Source of the DNA: an uncultured Burkholderiales bacterium
GTDB taxonomy: Bacteria; Pseudomonadota; Gammaproteobacteria; Burkholderiales; Burkholderiaceae_C
DNA: 64,000 nt
Reading direction: 5' to 3'
Assembly: GCA_943908475.1 (NCBI GenBank)
Contig: CALTTG010000008.1
Location: 1-64,000, forward strand
The notes under the pieces are model-generated. The model had not been told where the DNA came from. It did not search any database and worked only from the letters and a program-made list of their open reading frames with translations. The first letter of the stretch is position 1, and every line of letters begins with the position of its first letter. Below, piece after piece: positions 18,743 through 26,383 of this stretch. A program made the position numbers and the translations under genes.

Positions 18743-18752
18743 ACATCTGCAA
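18724..18752 (-). promoter_or_regulatory. Sigma-70-like promoter of the ABC importer operon
   Basis: Read on the minus strand, TTGCAG (-35) is followed after 17 nt by TATACA (-10). Transcription would start near 18717, about 18 nt before the binding-protein ATG. The -10 box overlaps the GTATAC palindrome of the tandem repeat, consistent with repression at this site. Confidence 0.6.
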
Positions 18753-18848
18753 GAACCGTGCGCAGATGAAGATCGGCTCCGGGCACGGAACGTGCAAACG
18801 GAGGTGCCTTGTTTTCAACTGGTGCATTGGCACCCACAGGAGTCACTC

Positions 18849-19934
18849 ATGTCCCTTCGCCCCTTTGCCCTGTCGGTTCTGGCCTTGTCGGCAGCCACCG
18901 CAGCTCAGGCGCAGTCCAGCTACAACCTCTACGGCGTGGTGGATCTGTCGCTGGCGTCGATTCAATACAGCGGTACCGCTGGCAGTGCCGACAACACCCG
19001 CACCACCAAGGTCGACAGCAGCCCCATGACCACCAGCTTCATTGGCTTCAAGGGGGTGGAAGATTTGGGCGGTGGTTTGAAGGCTGGTTTCGTGCTGGAG
19101 TCGTTTTTCCGTCCTGACATCGGTGGGGCAGGGCGCAACGATGCGCCGGCCAACCCGGCCAACGGCACCGCCGACGTCTTCTGGGGCCGTGCGGCCAACG
19201 TGTACCTGCAGAGTGACTATGGCAAGCTGACCTTGGGTCGCCAAGGCAACTTGCTGTTCGGGCATGTGGTGTCGTACAACCCGTTTGGGGGCGCCTTCGG
19301 CCTGTCGCCAGCGGTGCGCCTGACCTACGGCAAGTGGGGCAATGACCGGGGCGACTCGGGTACCAGCAACGCCATCACTTACCAGACGCCCAACTATGCC
19401 GGCCTGGTCGCCACCCTGCAGACCCAATTCGGGGAAGACAGCACCAAGGGCGAAAGCACCAGCTACGGGCTGGGCGTGACCTACACGGCGGGCCCCTTCA
19501 GCGTGGGCGGCGCCATTCAGCGCTTGCGCTCGGCCGCCTCGCCCAAGCCTGACATGCTGGCCGGTCAGACCCAGAACTTCGGTTTGGTCAGCACCAGCTA
19601 TGACTTCGGGTTTGCGAAGTTCTCTGCCCAGTATGGCGAGTTCGACAACAACGGCTACACGGTCGCGGCCACCAACATCGACACCAAGCTGTTCCAGGTG
19701 GGGGCTTCGGTGCCCGTGACGACCTCGGGCAAGGTGTTGGCATCGTATGGCCAGAGCAAGGAAACGCCCACCACGGGCGGTGCGGCGGTCAAGCACAACA
19801 TTTTCACCCTGGCCTATGACCACTGGCTGAGCAAGCGCACGGACGCGTACGCGGCGGTGATGCTGGACGAAGAGAAGCAGACCAGCTTCAAGAAGGGCAC
19901 CAGTGTGGTGTTCGGCGTGCGTCACGCCTTCTGA
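18849..19934 (+). CDS. Outer-membrane trimeric porin (Burkholderiales OmpC-like)
   Basis: General diffusion porin of 361 residues. A Sec signal peptide of about 21 residues ends in AQA before QSSYNLYGVVD. The mature N-terminus (SxxLYGVVDLSL) and the GRQGNLLFG segment are the usual Burkholderiales porin marks, and the C-terminus ends in Phe (GVRHAF), the outer-membrane assembly signal. The start has an AGGAG ribosome-binding site. It is divergent from the ABC importer operon across 149 nt, so both may serve uptake of the same solute; this is inference from position only. Confidence 0.94.
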   Translation: MSLRPFALSVLALSAATAAQAQSSYNLYGVVDLSLASIQYSGTAGSADNTRTTKVDSSPMTTSFIGFKGVEDLGGGLKAGFVLESFFRPDIGGAGRNDAPANPANGTADVFWGRAANVYLQSDYGKLTLGRQGNLLFGHVVSYNPFGGAFGLSPAVRLTYGKWGNDRGDSGTSNAITYQTPNYAGLVATLQTQFGEDSTKGESTSYGLGVTYTAGPFSVGGAIQRLRSAASPKPDMLAGQTQNFGLVSTSYDFGFAKFSAQYGEFDNNGYTVAATNIDTKLFQVGASVPVTTSGKVLASYGQSKETPTTGGAAVKHNIFTLAYDHWLSKRTDAYAAVMLDEEKQTSFKKGTSVVFGVRHAF

Positions 19935-19984
19935 TCGGGCTGGCATGGGCTGAAAAGCTCATGCTAGACTATCGGTCTTGGATC

Positions 19985-20060
19985 GCCGGTGTAGCTCAGT
20001 CGGTAGAGCAGCTCATTCGTAATGAGAAGGTCGAGGGTTCGATTCCTTTCTCCGGCACCA
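19985..20060 (+). tRNA. tRNA-Thr(CGT)
   Basis: A complete 76-nt cloverleaf. Acceptor GCCGGTG pairs with CTCCGGC with one mismatch, the D arm is GCTC-AGTCGGTA-GAGC, and the anticodon loop TTCGTAA gives anticodon CGT (Thr, codon ACG). The T arm is GAGGG-TTCGATT-CCTTT, and CCA is encoded. An accessory patch of unusual genes follows it. Confidence 0.96.
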
Positions 20061-20076
20061 ACTGAATCAAGCACTT

Positions 20077-20107
20077 AGCCCAGCCCACAAGGTTGGGCTT
20101 TGTTGTT
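20077..20107 (+). terminator. Rho-independent terminator after tRNA-Thr
   Basis: A hairpin with stem AGCCCA / TGGGCT and a loop of about 10-12 nt is followed by a T-rich stretch (TTTGTTGTTTCT). It lies 16 nt after the tRNA CCA and should end its transcript. Confidence 0.7.
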
Positions 20108-20475
20108 TCTGGGGGGGCTGTCGGTAACCAAGCTCGCCTATGCGCTGTCCATCGGACTGAGGGACGAAAGCACGAGCAAGCACCGGGGGCTTTTGCGTTG
20201 GGTACGGGCCTCGTGTGTCGGGTCGAATCCTCCGTTCGTGTTCCCCGGGGTTGATTTCGTCCGCCCATCCTGCTTGACTTCGCTTCTCGGTCGACCCGAC
20301 GCAAGAGGTTTGAGGCGATGGTGGTGTGCGACTGCGGCATCAGGCGGATCCTGTACTGCTGGCTTTGGATGGAGTACGCACGAACTAATGGCTGACCGAG
20401 TGGTACGGGGGGATCTTGGGGGTAGGGATCTTAGAGTGCCCGAGAATCCGAACTTTCATCAAAAATGGAAACGTA
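20108..20475. other. Non-coding stretch between tRNA-Thr and the orphan gene
   Basis: About 370 nt with no convincing gene. The open frames here do not resemble known proteins and lack good ribosome-binding sites. No integrase remnant, direct repeat of the tRNA end or transposase fragment was recognised. It may be left-over sequence from an insertion next to the tRNA gene. Confidence 0.5.
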
Positions 20476-21333
20476 ATGAATCAAAGCCAGTATCTGGTGG
20501 GGGATGTGGCAGGTTTTAGCAACTGGCTCGCGCAGAGGCTTCAAGGGCAACCTGTCTCCTTCACGGTTGCACCTAGGCACTACATGAGTCTGGTGGAGGC
20601 GATGAACGCATACGCGTGGCCGTTGAGAGCCAAATCCGGTCTGCCGACTCCGCACCATGGCCACCCCTATGTCCATCCCGCAGTGCCGAAACTTGCCGCT
20701 GGCGCAAGCTTGGCAAGCAACGCGGCGGTCCTGGGCGCGCTACAACAAGCCTTGCAAAGCGCCTTCCACACCAGAAACATCCCTGCGCTGGCCGGCGCGG
20801 TCGCTGGGATTTTCCATTGGGGAGGTGTCTATACGACTACGCCAACTGGCGGTAACAAGCGATGGTTGGCCCATAACTACATGAATCTGCACGCGGTCTT
20901 GAATGCCGTGCTCCTCGACCACGCAGGTGGGGACGACATCAGTAAAGTGAGCGGTCTTCGGTTCAATGCAGGTATGACCAAGGTATATGCATTGTTGATC
21001 CCCGATTTCGTCATCTACGACAGCCGAGTTGCGGCGTCTTTAACGTGGCTTGCGAACCACTGGTGGACGAACGTCAAGCAGTTGTCGCAGGCGACATTGC
21101 CAACAAACCTGCGCTTCGGTACTTTGCCGGCAAATGGGAGTGCTCAAGGTCACCGCAATGCTGCTCCCAGCACTTTTCCCGTTATCACCCGAGCAGACGA
21201 TCATTACACTTGGAACGTGCGAGCCAACTGGTTGCTGTCAGACGCGCTGCGCCAAGCCGGTAGATCGAGCAAGTTTGCGACGCTGCGCGAAATTGAAGCC
21301 GCGCTCTTTCAGATGGGTGACCGGGTCACTTAG
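20476..21333 (+). CDS. Orphan protein, possibly an OGG-fold (HhH-GPD-like) DNA glycosylase relative
   Basis: A 285-residue protein I do not firmly recognise. The central segment GMTKVYALLIP...VIYDSRVAASL (residues 166-189) resembles the helix-hairpin-helix/GPD region of DNA glycosylases. There, a catalytic Lys (here Lys169) is followed by an Asp (here Asp182); the spacing of 13 residues is shorter than the 18-19 of EndoIII or OGG1. No membrane segment or signal peptide is seen. The ATG has a GGAA site; a frame of 20 more codons upstream is weaker. Composition is less GC-rich than the neighbours, and it lies between tRNA-Thr and a toxin-antitoxin pair. The fold assignment is inference; it could be an unrelated helical protein. 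Confidence 0.55.
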   Translation: MNQSQYLVGDVAGFSNWLAQRLQGQPVSFTVAPRHYMSLVEAMNAYAWPLRAKSGLPTPHHGHPYVHPAVPKLAAGASLASNAAVLGALQQALQSAFHTRNIPALAGAVAGIFHWGGVYTTTPTGGNKRWLAHNYMNLHAVLNAVLLDHAGGDDISKVSGLRFNAGMTKVYALLIPDFVIYDSRVAASLTWLANHWWTNVKQLSQATLPTNLRFGTLPANGSAQGHRNAAPSTFPVITRADDHYTWNVRANWLLSDALRQAGRSSKFATLREIEAALFQMGDRVT

Positions 21334-21467
21334 TTAGAAGCAATCGCGATGTCTGGTCGTGTTCAATTTCATTCTCTGCTCAGCTTTTTGCTGCGCTGTT
21401 AGTGTCCACGAAACCGGCAACAGCCGTGAGCTTGATTCGATACAGGCCGGGTAGAGCATGGCTTGGC

Positions 21468-21833
21468 TCAGGTCGGTGCGTGAACTGGCTTGATTTTGCG
21501 CGCAACGGGTCGGGATGTGGCGCTTGCCTTGCTCGCGCTGGCCCTGGACTTCTTCGGCACCGTCACATTGATGGTGGGGTTCATGCCCGCAGTGCTGGCC
21601 ATGTCCACCAAGGCATCCAACGAGAACAGTGCCACCTTGCCCCGAGTGAGGTCAGAGATTCGGGGCTGGGTGACGCCGAACAGCTCGGCGGCTTGGGCCT
21701 GAGTGAGTCCTTGAGCCTTGATGGCTTCTGTCAGTCCCATCATGAGTGCGGAACGTGCTCGCAGGCTTGCGGCTTCTTGCGGGGTGTCTTCGATGGCGTC
21801 CCAGACGCTGGCAAATCGTTGCTTGGTGGTCAT
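21468..21833 (-). CDS. HigA-like antitoxin, XRE-family helix-turn-helix protein
   Basis: A 121-residue DNA-binding protein. The helix-turn-helix is visible around residues 40-65: GLTQAQAAELFGVTQPRISDLTRGK, of which TQAQAAELF and TQPRISDL are the two helices. The C-terminal tail is rich in Lys, Ser and Ala and has no predicted fold. It overlaps the toxin gene upstream by 4 nt (ATGA). With the toxin first in the operon, the arrangement is that of HigBA-type systems, in which the antitoxin neutralises the toxin and represses the shared promoter. Confidence 0.87.
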   Translation of the reverse strand: MTTKQRFASVWDAIEDTPQEAASLRARSALMMGLTEAIKAQGLTQAQAAELFGVTQPRISDLTRGKVALFSLDALVDMASTAGMNPTINVTVPKKSRASASKASATSRPVARKIKPVHAPT

Positions 21834-22159
21834 GATGCAAACTCCTTCATCAAGTCTTTGAGCCGTTTCTTGGCCAGGTCAATGTCACGCTTTGCGGTCT
21901 GCTGGGTCTTCTTCTGAAAGCAGTGCAGCACGAATACGGTGTCTGCCAGTTTGGCCACATAGACAACGCGAAACGTGCCCGCCTCGTCCCAGATTCGCAG
22001 TTCAATGACGCCCGGCCCAATGCTGGCCATGGGCTTGGCGTCGCTGGGTGGCAATCCGTGCTGTACACGGTCTAGCTGATAGCCCGCTTCTCGCATGGCT
22101 GTCTGCGGAAATGCTCGCAAGTCATCCAGGGCTGTGCCCCTGAACTCGATAGGTTTCAT
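21830..22159 (-). CDS. HigB/RelE-like toxin (phage Gp49-like family)
   Basis: A 109-residue RelE/ParE-superfamily toxin of the Gp49-like subgroup, which cleaves mRNA on the ribosome. Family marks: MKPIEFRG at the start, REAGYQLDRVQHGL, GVIELRIWDEAGTFRVVYVAK in the beta-sheet, and VFVLHCFQKKTQQTAKRDIDLAKKR, which carries basic residues likely to act on RNA. Length and start fit the family, whose members begin MKPxEF. It precedes and overlaps its antitoxin by 4 nt. No Shine-Dalgarno sequence is seen; the promoter lies only 6 nt upstream of the ATG. Confidence 0.9.
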   Translation of the reverse strand: MKPIEFRGTALDDLRAFPQTAMREAGYQLDRVQHGLPPSDAKPMASIGPGVIELRIWDEAGTFRVVYVAKLADTVFVLHCFQKKTQQTAKRDIDLAKKRLKDLMKEFAS

Positions 22160-22165
22160 GGTTGG

Positions 22166-22193
22166 AGTATATTGATTCTTGTATTTTTTTCAA
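22166..22193 (-). promoter_or_regulatory. Strong sigma-70 promoter of the toxin-antitoxin operon
   Basis: On the minus strand, TTGAAA (-35, 22188-22193) and TATACT (-10, 22166-22171) are separated by 16 nt of A/T-rich DNA. Only CCAACC lies between the -10 box and the toxin ATG, so the transcript should begin at or next to the start codon. That suggests a leaderless mRNA. Confidence 0.75.
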
Positions 22194-22198
22194 GTCTT

Positions 22199-22215
22199 CA
22201 ACTGGCAACCAGTTG
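22199..22215. repeat. Inverted repeat upstream of the toxin promoter (candidate operator)
   Basis: A perfect 7-bp inverted repeat, CAACTGG-CAA-CCAGTTG, sits 5 bp beyond the -35 box of the toxin-antitoxin promoter. Its size and place fit an autoregulatory operator for the XRE-family antitoxin. Confidence 0.5.
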
Positions 22216-22481
22216 CAGCTTTCCAAGCTCGGCTTGCGTGTCAACTTGAAAGCCTGCGAGCCTTTGTCAATGGCGACTGACTTCGTGGAACGGTTGGTGC
22301 GATCGGCTGCTCTCAGCCAAGGCTTTTCCCCCTGTCTCAACATCCTGACAAGCCGGGTTCAAGCAGCGAGCGCCAGGATGGAGAGGCTGGCTGAATCTTG
22401 AGGGAGCCCTTCCCCAACATCCCCTCAACCCCAGGCTGACCCTGCCGATAACAGGGGCATGCCGGGGCCTGAGGTGGGTTC
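22216..22481. other. Non-coding stretch before the chemoreceptor gene
   Basis: About 265 nt between the candidate operator and the chemotaxis gene. No gene, RNA or clear hairpin was recognised. It must hold the promoter of the chemoreceptor, but no good match to a sigma-70 or sigma-28 site was picked out with confidence. Confidence 0.4.
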
Positions 22482-24578
22482 ATGGCATTGCAACCCTCCG
22501 AAAGCGCCTGCTTCATGCCTGAATTCGTGATGCCGTCTGGTGACGCGGTGTTGTCAACCCGTTCGTCGTCGCGAGAGGCTCGCGGCACCAAAGACGGGTT
22601 TTTTGCCCACCATGGGTTGTGGGCGCCCGGTGTGCGCCTGTTCCGTCAGCTGCCGTTCAGCGCCAAAGCGGTGTTGATTTCACTGGCGATGGTGGTGCCC
22701 TTGCTGGCCTTGCTGATGTGGCAAGTCCATGCCCGAAACCACGATGCGCGTCAGGCCCGGCTGGAGGCCACCCAGGCCCAAACGGCCGTGGCCTTGGGCA
22801 TTCTGAAATGGGCGCACGCGGCCGAGTTGAAAGGCACCATGACCCGTGAACAGGCCCAACTGGCGGCCAAGCAGGCGATCGCAGGGCTGCGCTATGGCCA
22901 CAACGATTATTTTTGGATCAACGACATGCACCCGCGGGTGGTCATGCACCCCATCAAGCCCGAGCTCGACGGCCAAGACGTCACCGAGGTGAAGGACCCC
23001 AACGGCTTGTTGTTGTTCCAAGCCTTCGTGAAGACCGTCAAAACGCACGGCGAGGGCTCGGTGGCCTACATGTGGCCCAAACCCGGTGCAGAGCAGCCGG
23101 TGTCCAAAATCTCTTATGTGCGAGGGTTTGAGCCTTGGGGATGGGTTGTGGGCACTGGGGTCTACACCGACGATTTGGCCGCGCAGGCGAGCCAGTCCAC
23201 GCGATCGGTGTTGGCCATCGTGAGCACCAGCGTGCTGTTGGGCGTCTACCTGTTCTACAGCTTCTTTTTGGTGATGTCAGGCGGCTTGAAAGAGGTTCGC
23301 CGCCACCTCAATGCCATGAGCGATGGCGACCTGACCGAATCTCCCCGTCCCTGGGGGCGCGACGAAGTGGCCTTGTTGATGCACAGCATGGCCCAGATGC
23401 AAGAATCTTTGCGGGCCATGGTGCTTCAGGTGCGAGCCTCGGCCGACACCATCGTGCACTCCAGCTCTGAAATTGCCGAAGGCGCGATGGATTTGTCGGC
23501 CCGCACGGAGCAGACCGCAGCCAACCTGGAGCAATCGGCCTCGGCCATGGAGGAGATCTCCTCCACCGTGAAGCTCACAGCAGAGAGCGCCCAAGACGCC
23601 ACCCAGATCGCCCAGGGCAATGCCGAGGTGGCCACTCGGGGCGGCCAGGTCATGGGCGACATCGTTCGCACCATGGAAGGCATCCACGCGTCGTCCAGCA
23701 AAATTGGCGACATCATCGGTGTGATCGATGGCATCGCGTTCCAGACCAACATCCTGGCTTTGAATGCTGCGGTGGAGGCGGCCCGAGCGGGCGAGGCGGG
23801 GCGTGGCTTTGCCGTGGTGGCCTCCGAGGTGCGCTCCCTGGCCCAGCGAAGCGCCGAGGCTGCGCGTGAGATCAAATCCCTCATCAGTGACAGCATGGAG
23901 CGGGTTCAGGCTGGCACTGGTGTGGTGCGACAAGCCGGCACCACCATCGACGAAGTGGTCACGGGTGCCGTGCGCATCAACCAGTTGCTCGGGGGCATTG
24001 CCAACGGCGCACGTGAGCAAAGCCTGGGCATCGAGCAGGTGGGTCTGGCGGTCAATGACCTCGACCACAGCACCCAGCAGAACGCCGCGTTGGTGGAAGA
24101 AACCGCTGCGGCGGCCACGGCCATGCGCACCCAGGCTCAAAGCCTGTCACACGAGGTCGCGCGCTTCAGGTTACCGCCGGGTTTGGAGGCCGACTTCCGC
24201 GCTCAGGGCCACAGCACGCCCGTGACCGATTTCGACTTTGACGCGGCCATTGAGGCGCACCGTGCCTGGAAGGTCAAGCTGCGCAGTGCGATCGCCAGCC
24301 GTGAACCCCTGGATGCCGACCGCATCTGCCAAGACAATCAGTGCCCGCTGGGCCAGTGGCTGCACGGCCGAGGCGGTCAGCAGTGGGGTCACCGCCCGAA
24401 CTTTGTGGCCTTGCTGGGCAAGCACGCCGATTTCCACACCGCAGCCGGCGAGGTCGCTCGGCAGATCAACGCGGGGCGTGTGGATCAGGCCGAACGTTTG
24501 CTGGGCTCGGGCTCGAAGTTCTCGCAGGCCTCTACCGAGGTGTCGACCTTGTTGACCCAGGCCAAGCGAGGCCTTTGA
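22482..24578 (+). CDS. Methyl-accepting chemotaxis protein with Cache sensor and CZB domain
   Basis: A 698-residue chemoreceptor. A membrane segment near residues 65-80 is followed by a periplasmic single-Cache domain (YGHNDYFWINDMHPRVVMHP, FEPWGWVVGTGVY), a second membrane segment near 245-265, a HAMP domain, and the cytoplasmic signalling domain. The hairpin tip contains IDGIAFQTNILALNAAVEAARAG, which contacts CheA and CheW. The C-terminal 120 residues form a CZB zinc-binding domain: AHRAWKVKL, CPLGQWL and HADFHTAAG provide the His and Cys ligands. The ATG at 22482 has a GAGGTG site; later ATGs exist. No che genes lie nearby, so it is an orphan receptor gene. Confidence 0.94.
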   Translation: MALQPSESACFMPEFVMPSGDAVLSTRSSSREARGTKDGFFAHHGLWAPGVRLFRQLPFSAKAVLISLAMVVPLLALLMWQVHARNHDARQARLEATQAQTAVALGILKWAHAAELKGTMTREQAQLAAKQAIAGLRYGHNDYFWINDMHPRVVMHPIKPELDGQDVTEVKDPNGLLLFQAFVKTVKTHGEGSVAYMWPKPGAEQPVSKISYVRGFEPWGWVVGTGVYTDDLAAQASQSTRSVLAIVSTSVLLGVYLFYSFFLVMSGGLKEVRRHLNAMSDGDLTESPRPWGRDEVALLMHSMAQMQESLRAMVLQVRASADTIVHSSSEIAEGAMDLSARTEQTAANLEQSASAMEEISSTVKLTAESAQDATQIAQGNAEVATRGGQVMGDIVRTMEGIHASSSKIGDIIGVIDGIAFQTNILALNAAVEAARAGEAGRGFAVVASEVRSLAQRSAEAAREIKSLISDSMERVQAGTGVVRQAGTTIDEVVTGAVRINQLLGGIANGAREQSLGIEQVGLAVNDLDHSTQQNAALVEETAAAATAMRTQAQSLSHEVARFRLPPGLEADFRAQGHSTPVTDFDFDAAIEAHRAWKVKLRSAIASREPLDADRICQDNQCPLGQWLHGRGGQQWGHRPNFVALLGKHADFHTAAGEVARQINAGRVDQAERLLGSGSKFSQASTEVSTLLTQAKRGL

Positions 24579-24681
24579 AGGGGCCATTGACGGGCGAATC
24601 CCCCCATTCGGGTTCCCACCGACAGGGGGTTACAACTTGTGACGTGTTTTCCTATGATGCGAAGCATTCAAGGAGCGTGTC

Positions 24682-25020
24682 ATGGTCCCGAGTGTTGAAT
24701 TCCTGGCGTCGGTGGGTGTGCTGAGCAGCAGCTTGGCCCTGGCCTGGGCGTTTCAAGGGGGTTCACGGGGCACGAACCGAGAGGCCGCATTGGGCCGCTG
24801 GGCCGTGCTGTACATCGATGGCAATGGCGAACTCCAAAAGGTGGTGGCCGATGTCATCGGCTACGACGCCCAAGAGCGCTCCCTGACGCTCCGGCCCTCC
24901 AACACCGAGGCCGGGCAAACGATCAAATTCAGCCGCGTGGCCGAGGCGGTCGACGTGGCCTCGGGTCGGCGCGTTCTGCTCGACCGCTGGTTGGCGCATG
25001 TGTCGCGCCGAATCGGCTGA
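24682..25020 (+). CDS. Small membrane-anchored protein of unknown function
   Basis: A 112-residue protein I do not recognise. The first 25 residues form one hydrophobic segment (VEFLASVGVLSSSLALAWAF), probably a membrane anchor. The rest looks like a small beta-rich domain (WAVLYIDGNGELQKVVADVIGYD, then SLTLRPSN and IKFSRVAEAVD), a little like a WYL- or SH3-like barrel, but this is a guess. The ATG has an AAGGAG ribosome-binding site 7 nt upstream, so expression is likely. It stands alone between the chemoreceptor and the desaturase. Confidence 0.65.
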   Translation: MVPSVEFLASVGVLSSSLALAWAFQGGSRGTNREAALGRWAVLYIDGNGELQKVVADVIGYDAQERSLTLRPSNTEAGQTIKFSRVAEAVDVASGRRVLLDRWLAHVSRRIG

Positions 25021-25219
25021 TTTCTCACGTTTCCGCCACCATCCTCAGGGTAAAGTCTCGCCCGCACATCGACGCATCTGAACCCGCCTGCGCCGTTCGA
25101 CTGTGGGGGTTCTCGGGATAGCCACTAGCGATGTGTGAAACGCGATCCGTTAGGCTCGCGCCACACTGACTTTGCAGACCTTGCCGCAGCGCTGTTCCGG
25201 CCGGGTGGATGGACGGAAC

Positions 25220-26383
25220 ATGAATCACGCACCGGCCGAAATGGCCCCCCTGGCACAGGTCGAGCAGGCCCGTTACGACCAGATCGAGGCCGAATTTGAG
25301 GCCATCAAGCAAAAGTACCGCAACAAGCTCGGCCCGAAAGACGTGGCCTACATCAAGGGCCTTCGTCGGGCATCACGCATTTCTGAGGTGGTGGGTCGTG
25401 GCCTGTTGTGGGTGAGCAAAGACCCGATCACCTTTGCGCTGGGAGTGTTCTTCACCTGGGTGCACCGCAATCTGGAGGCCATCGAAATCGGTCACAACGT
25501 GCTGCACGGCCAGTACGACGTGTTCCCCGAGATCCCCCAGTTCCACTCGCGCAACTTCAAATGGAAGGCCCCGGTGGACGAAGAGGCTTGGCGCCGCGAG
25601 CACAACGGCCTGCACCACGTGCACACCAATGTGTTTGAGAAAGATCCGGACCTCAACCACGGCATCTTGCGCATGAACGACCAAACGCCGTGGAACCCCT
25701 ACCACCGCTGGCAGGTGCCCATCTACCTGTTCACGGTCTATCCCATGGTGCTGTATGGGTTCAACCAGCAGAACCTGGGCTTGCGCCAGGAGTTCCGAGA
25801 AAAGCATTTCCCGGAGGGCAACAAGGGCTACGCGATGGTGCACCACCCGGGGCAGACCATGGCCGACCTCAAACGCCGTCACAAACTGGCCGTGGCGCGC
25901 ATCACGGTCAAGGAATACGTGGTCTTCCCTCTGTTGGCGCTGGCCACCGGGTTCTCCTTCTGGAAGGTGTTCCTGGGCAATTTGCTGGTCGACGGCCTGA
26001 ACAATTACTGGATCAGCCTGACGATTCAGGCCACCCACTTCACCGCGCCCTTGCAGTCGGAAGAGGCGCTGAAGCATCGTGGGCGCTGGTACGTGAGCCA
26101 ACTCGACTCGTCGGTGAATTTCAAAGGCTCCCGTTTCATGAGCATTTTCTGGGGGCACCTGAACTACCAGGTTGAGCACCACCTGTTCCCCGATGTGCCG
26201 TCGCGTCACTACCCTGACATGGCCAAGGAGGTCAAAGAAGTGTGTCGCCGCCACGGCCTGAACTACCAACTCAACAACAGCTGGGGGCAAGCCATTCGCA
26301 ATTACCTGGCGCACATGTGGAAGTACTCGCACCCGCCCAAGGATGCGAGCTTGCCTCCGACCTCAGGGGCTCGCCATGTTTGA
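25220..26383 (+). CDS. Membrane fatty-acid desaturase
   Basis: A di-iron integral-membrane acyl-lipid/acyl-CoA desaturase of 387 residues. All three histidine boxes are present: HNVLHGQYD near residue 94, HNGLHHVHTN near 128, and QVEHHLFPD near 315. Two long hydrophobic regions lie between them. It introduces a double bond in membrane acyl chains, with electrons from a ferredoxin. The next gene overlaps by 8 nt and encodes a reductase-ferredoxin fusion, so electron supply is encoded alongside. The ATG at 25220 is preceded by a GGACGGAA ribosome-binding site; an earlier in-frame start at 25172 is less likely. Confidence 0.93.
   Translation: MNHAPAEMAPLAQVEQARYDQIEAEFEAIKQKYRNKLGPKDVAYIKGLRRASRISEVVGRGLLWVSKDPITFALGVFFTWVHRNLEAIEIGHNVLHGQYDVFPEIPQFHSRNFKWKAPVDEEAWRREHNGLHHVHTNVFEKDPDLNHGILRMNDQTPWNPYHRWQVPIYLFTVYPMVLYGFNQQNLGLRQEFREKHFPEGNKGYAMVHHPGQTMADLKRRHKLAVARITVKEYVVFPLLALATGFSFWKVFLGNLLVDGLNNYWISLTIQATHFTAPLQSEEALKHRGRWYVSQLDSSVNFKGSRFMSIFWGHLNYQVEHHLFPDVPSRHYPDMAKEVKEVCRRHGLNYQLNNSWGQAIRNYLAHMWKYSHPPKDASLPPTSGARHV

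Noticed and set aside
19996..20340. A 114-codon frame on the minus strand across tRNA-Thr ending in a KGIEPSTFSLRMSCSTD-type peptide
   Set aside because: This peptide is the well-known artefact of translating the antisense of a tRNA gene; the frame is not a gene.
20100..20519. 139-codon plus-strand frame in the gap after tRNA-Thr
   Set aside because: Low-complexity translation with no ribosome-binding site and no family resemblance; it overlaps the start of the orphan gene in another frame.
22162..22401. 79-codon plus-strand frame over the toxin-antitoxin promoter
   Set aside because: No ribosome-binding site, crosses the promoter and inverted repeat, and resembles nothing known.
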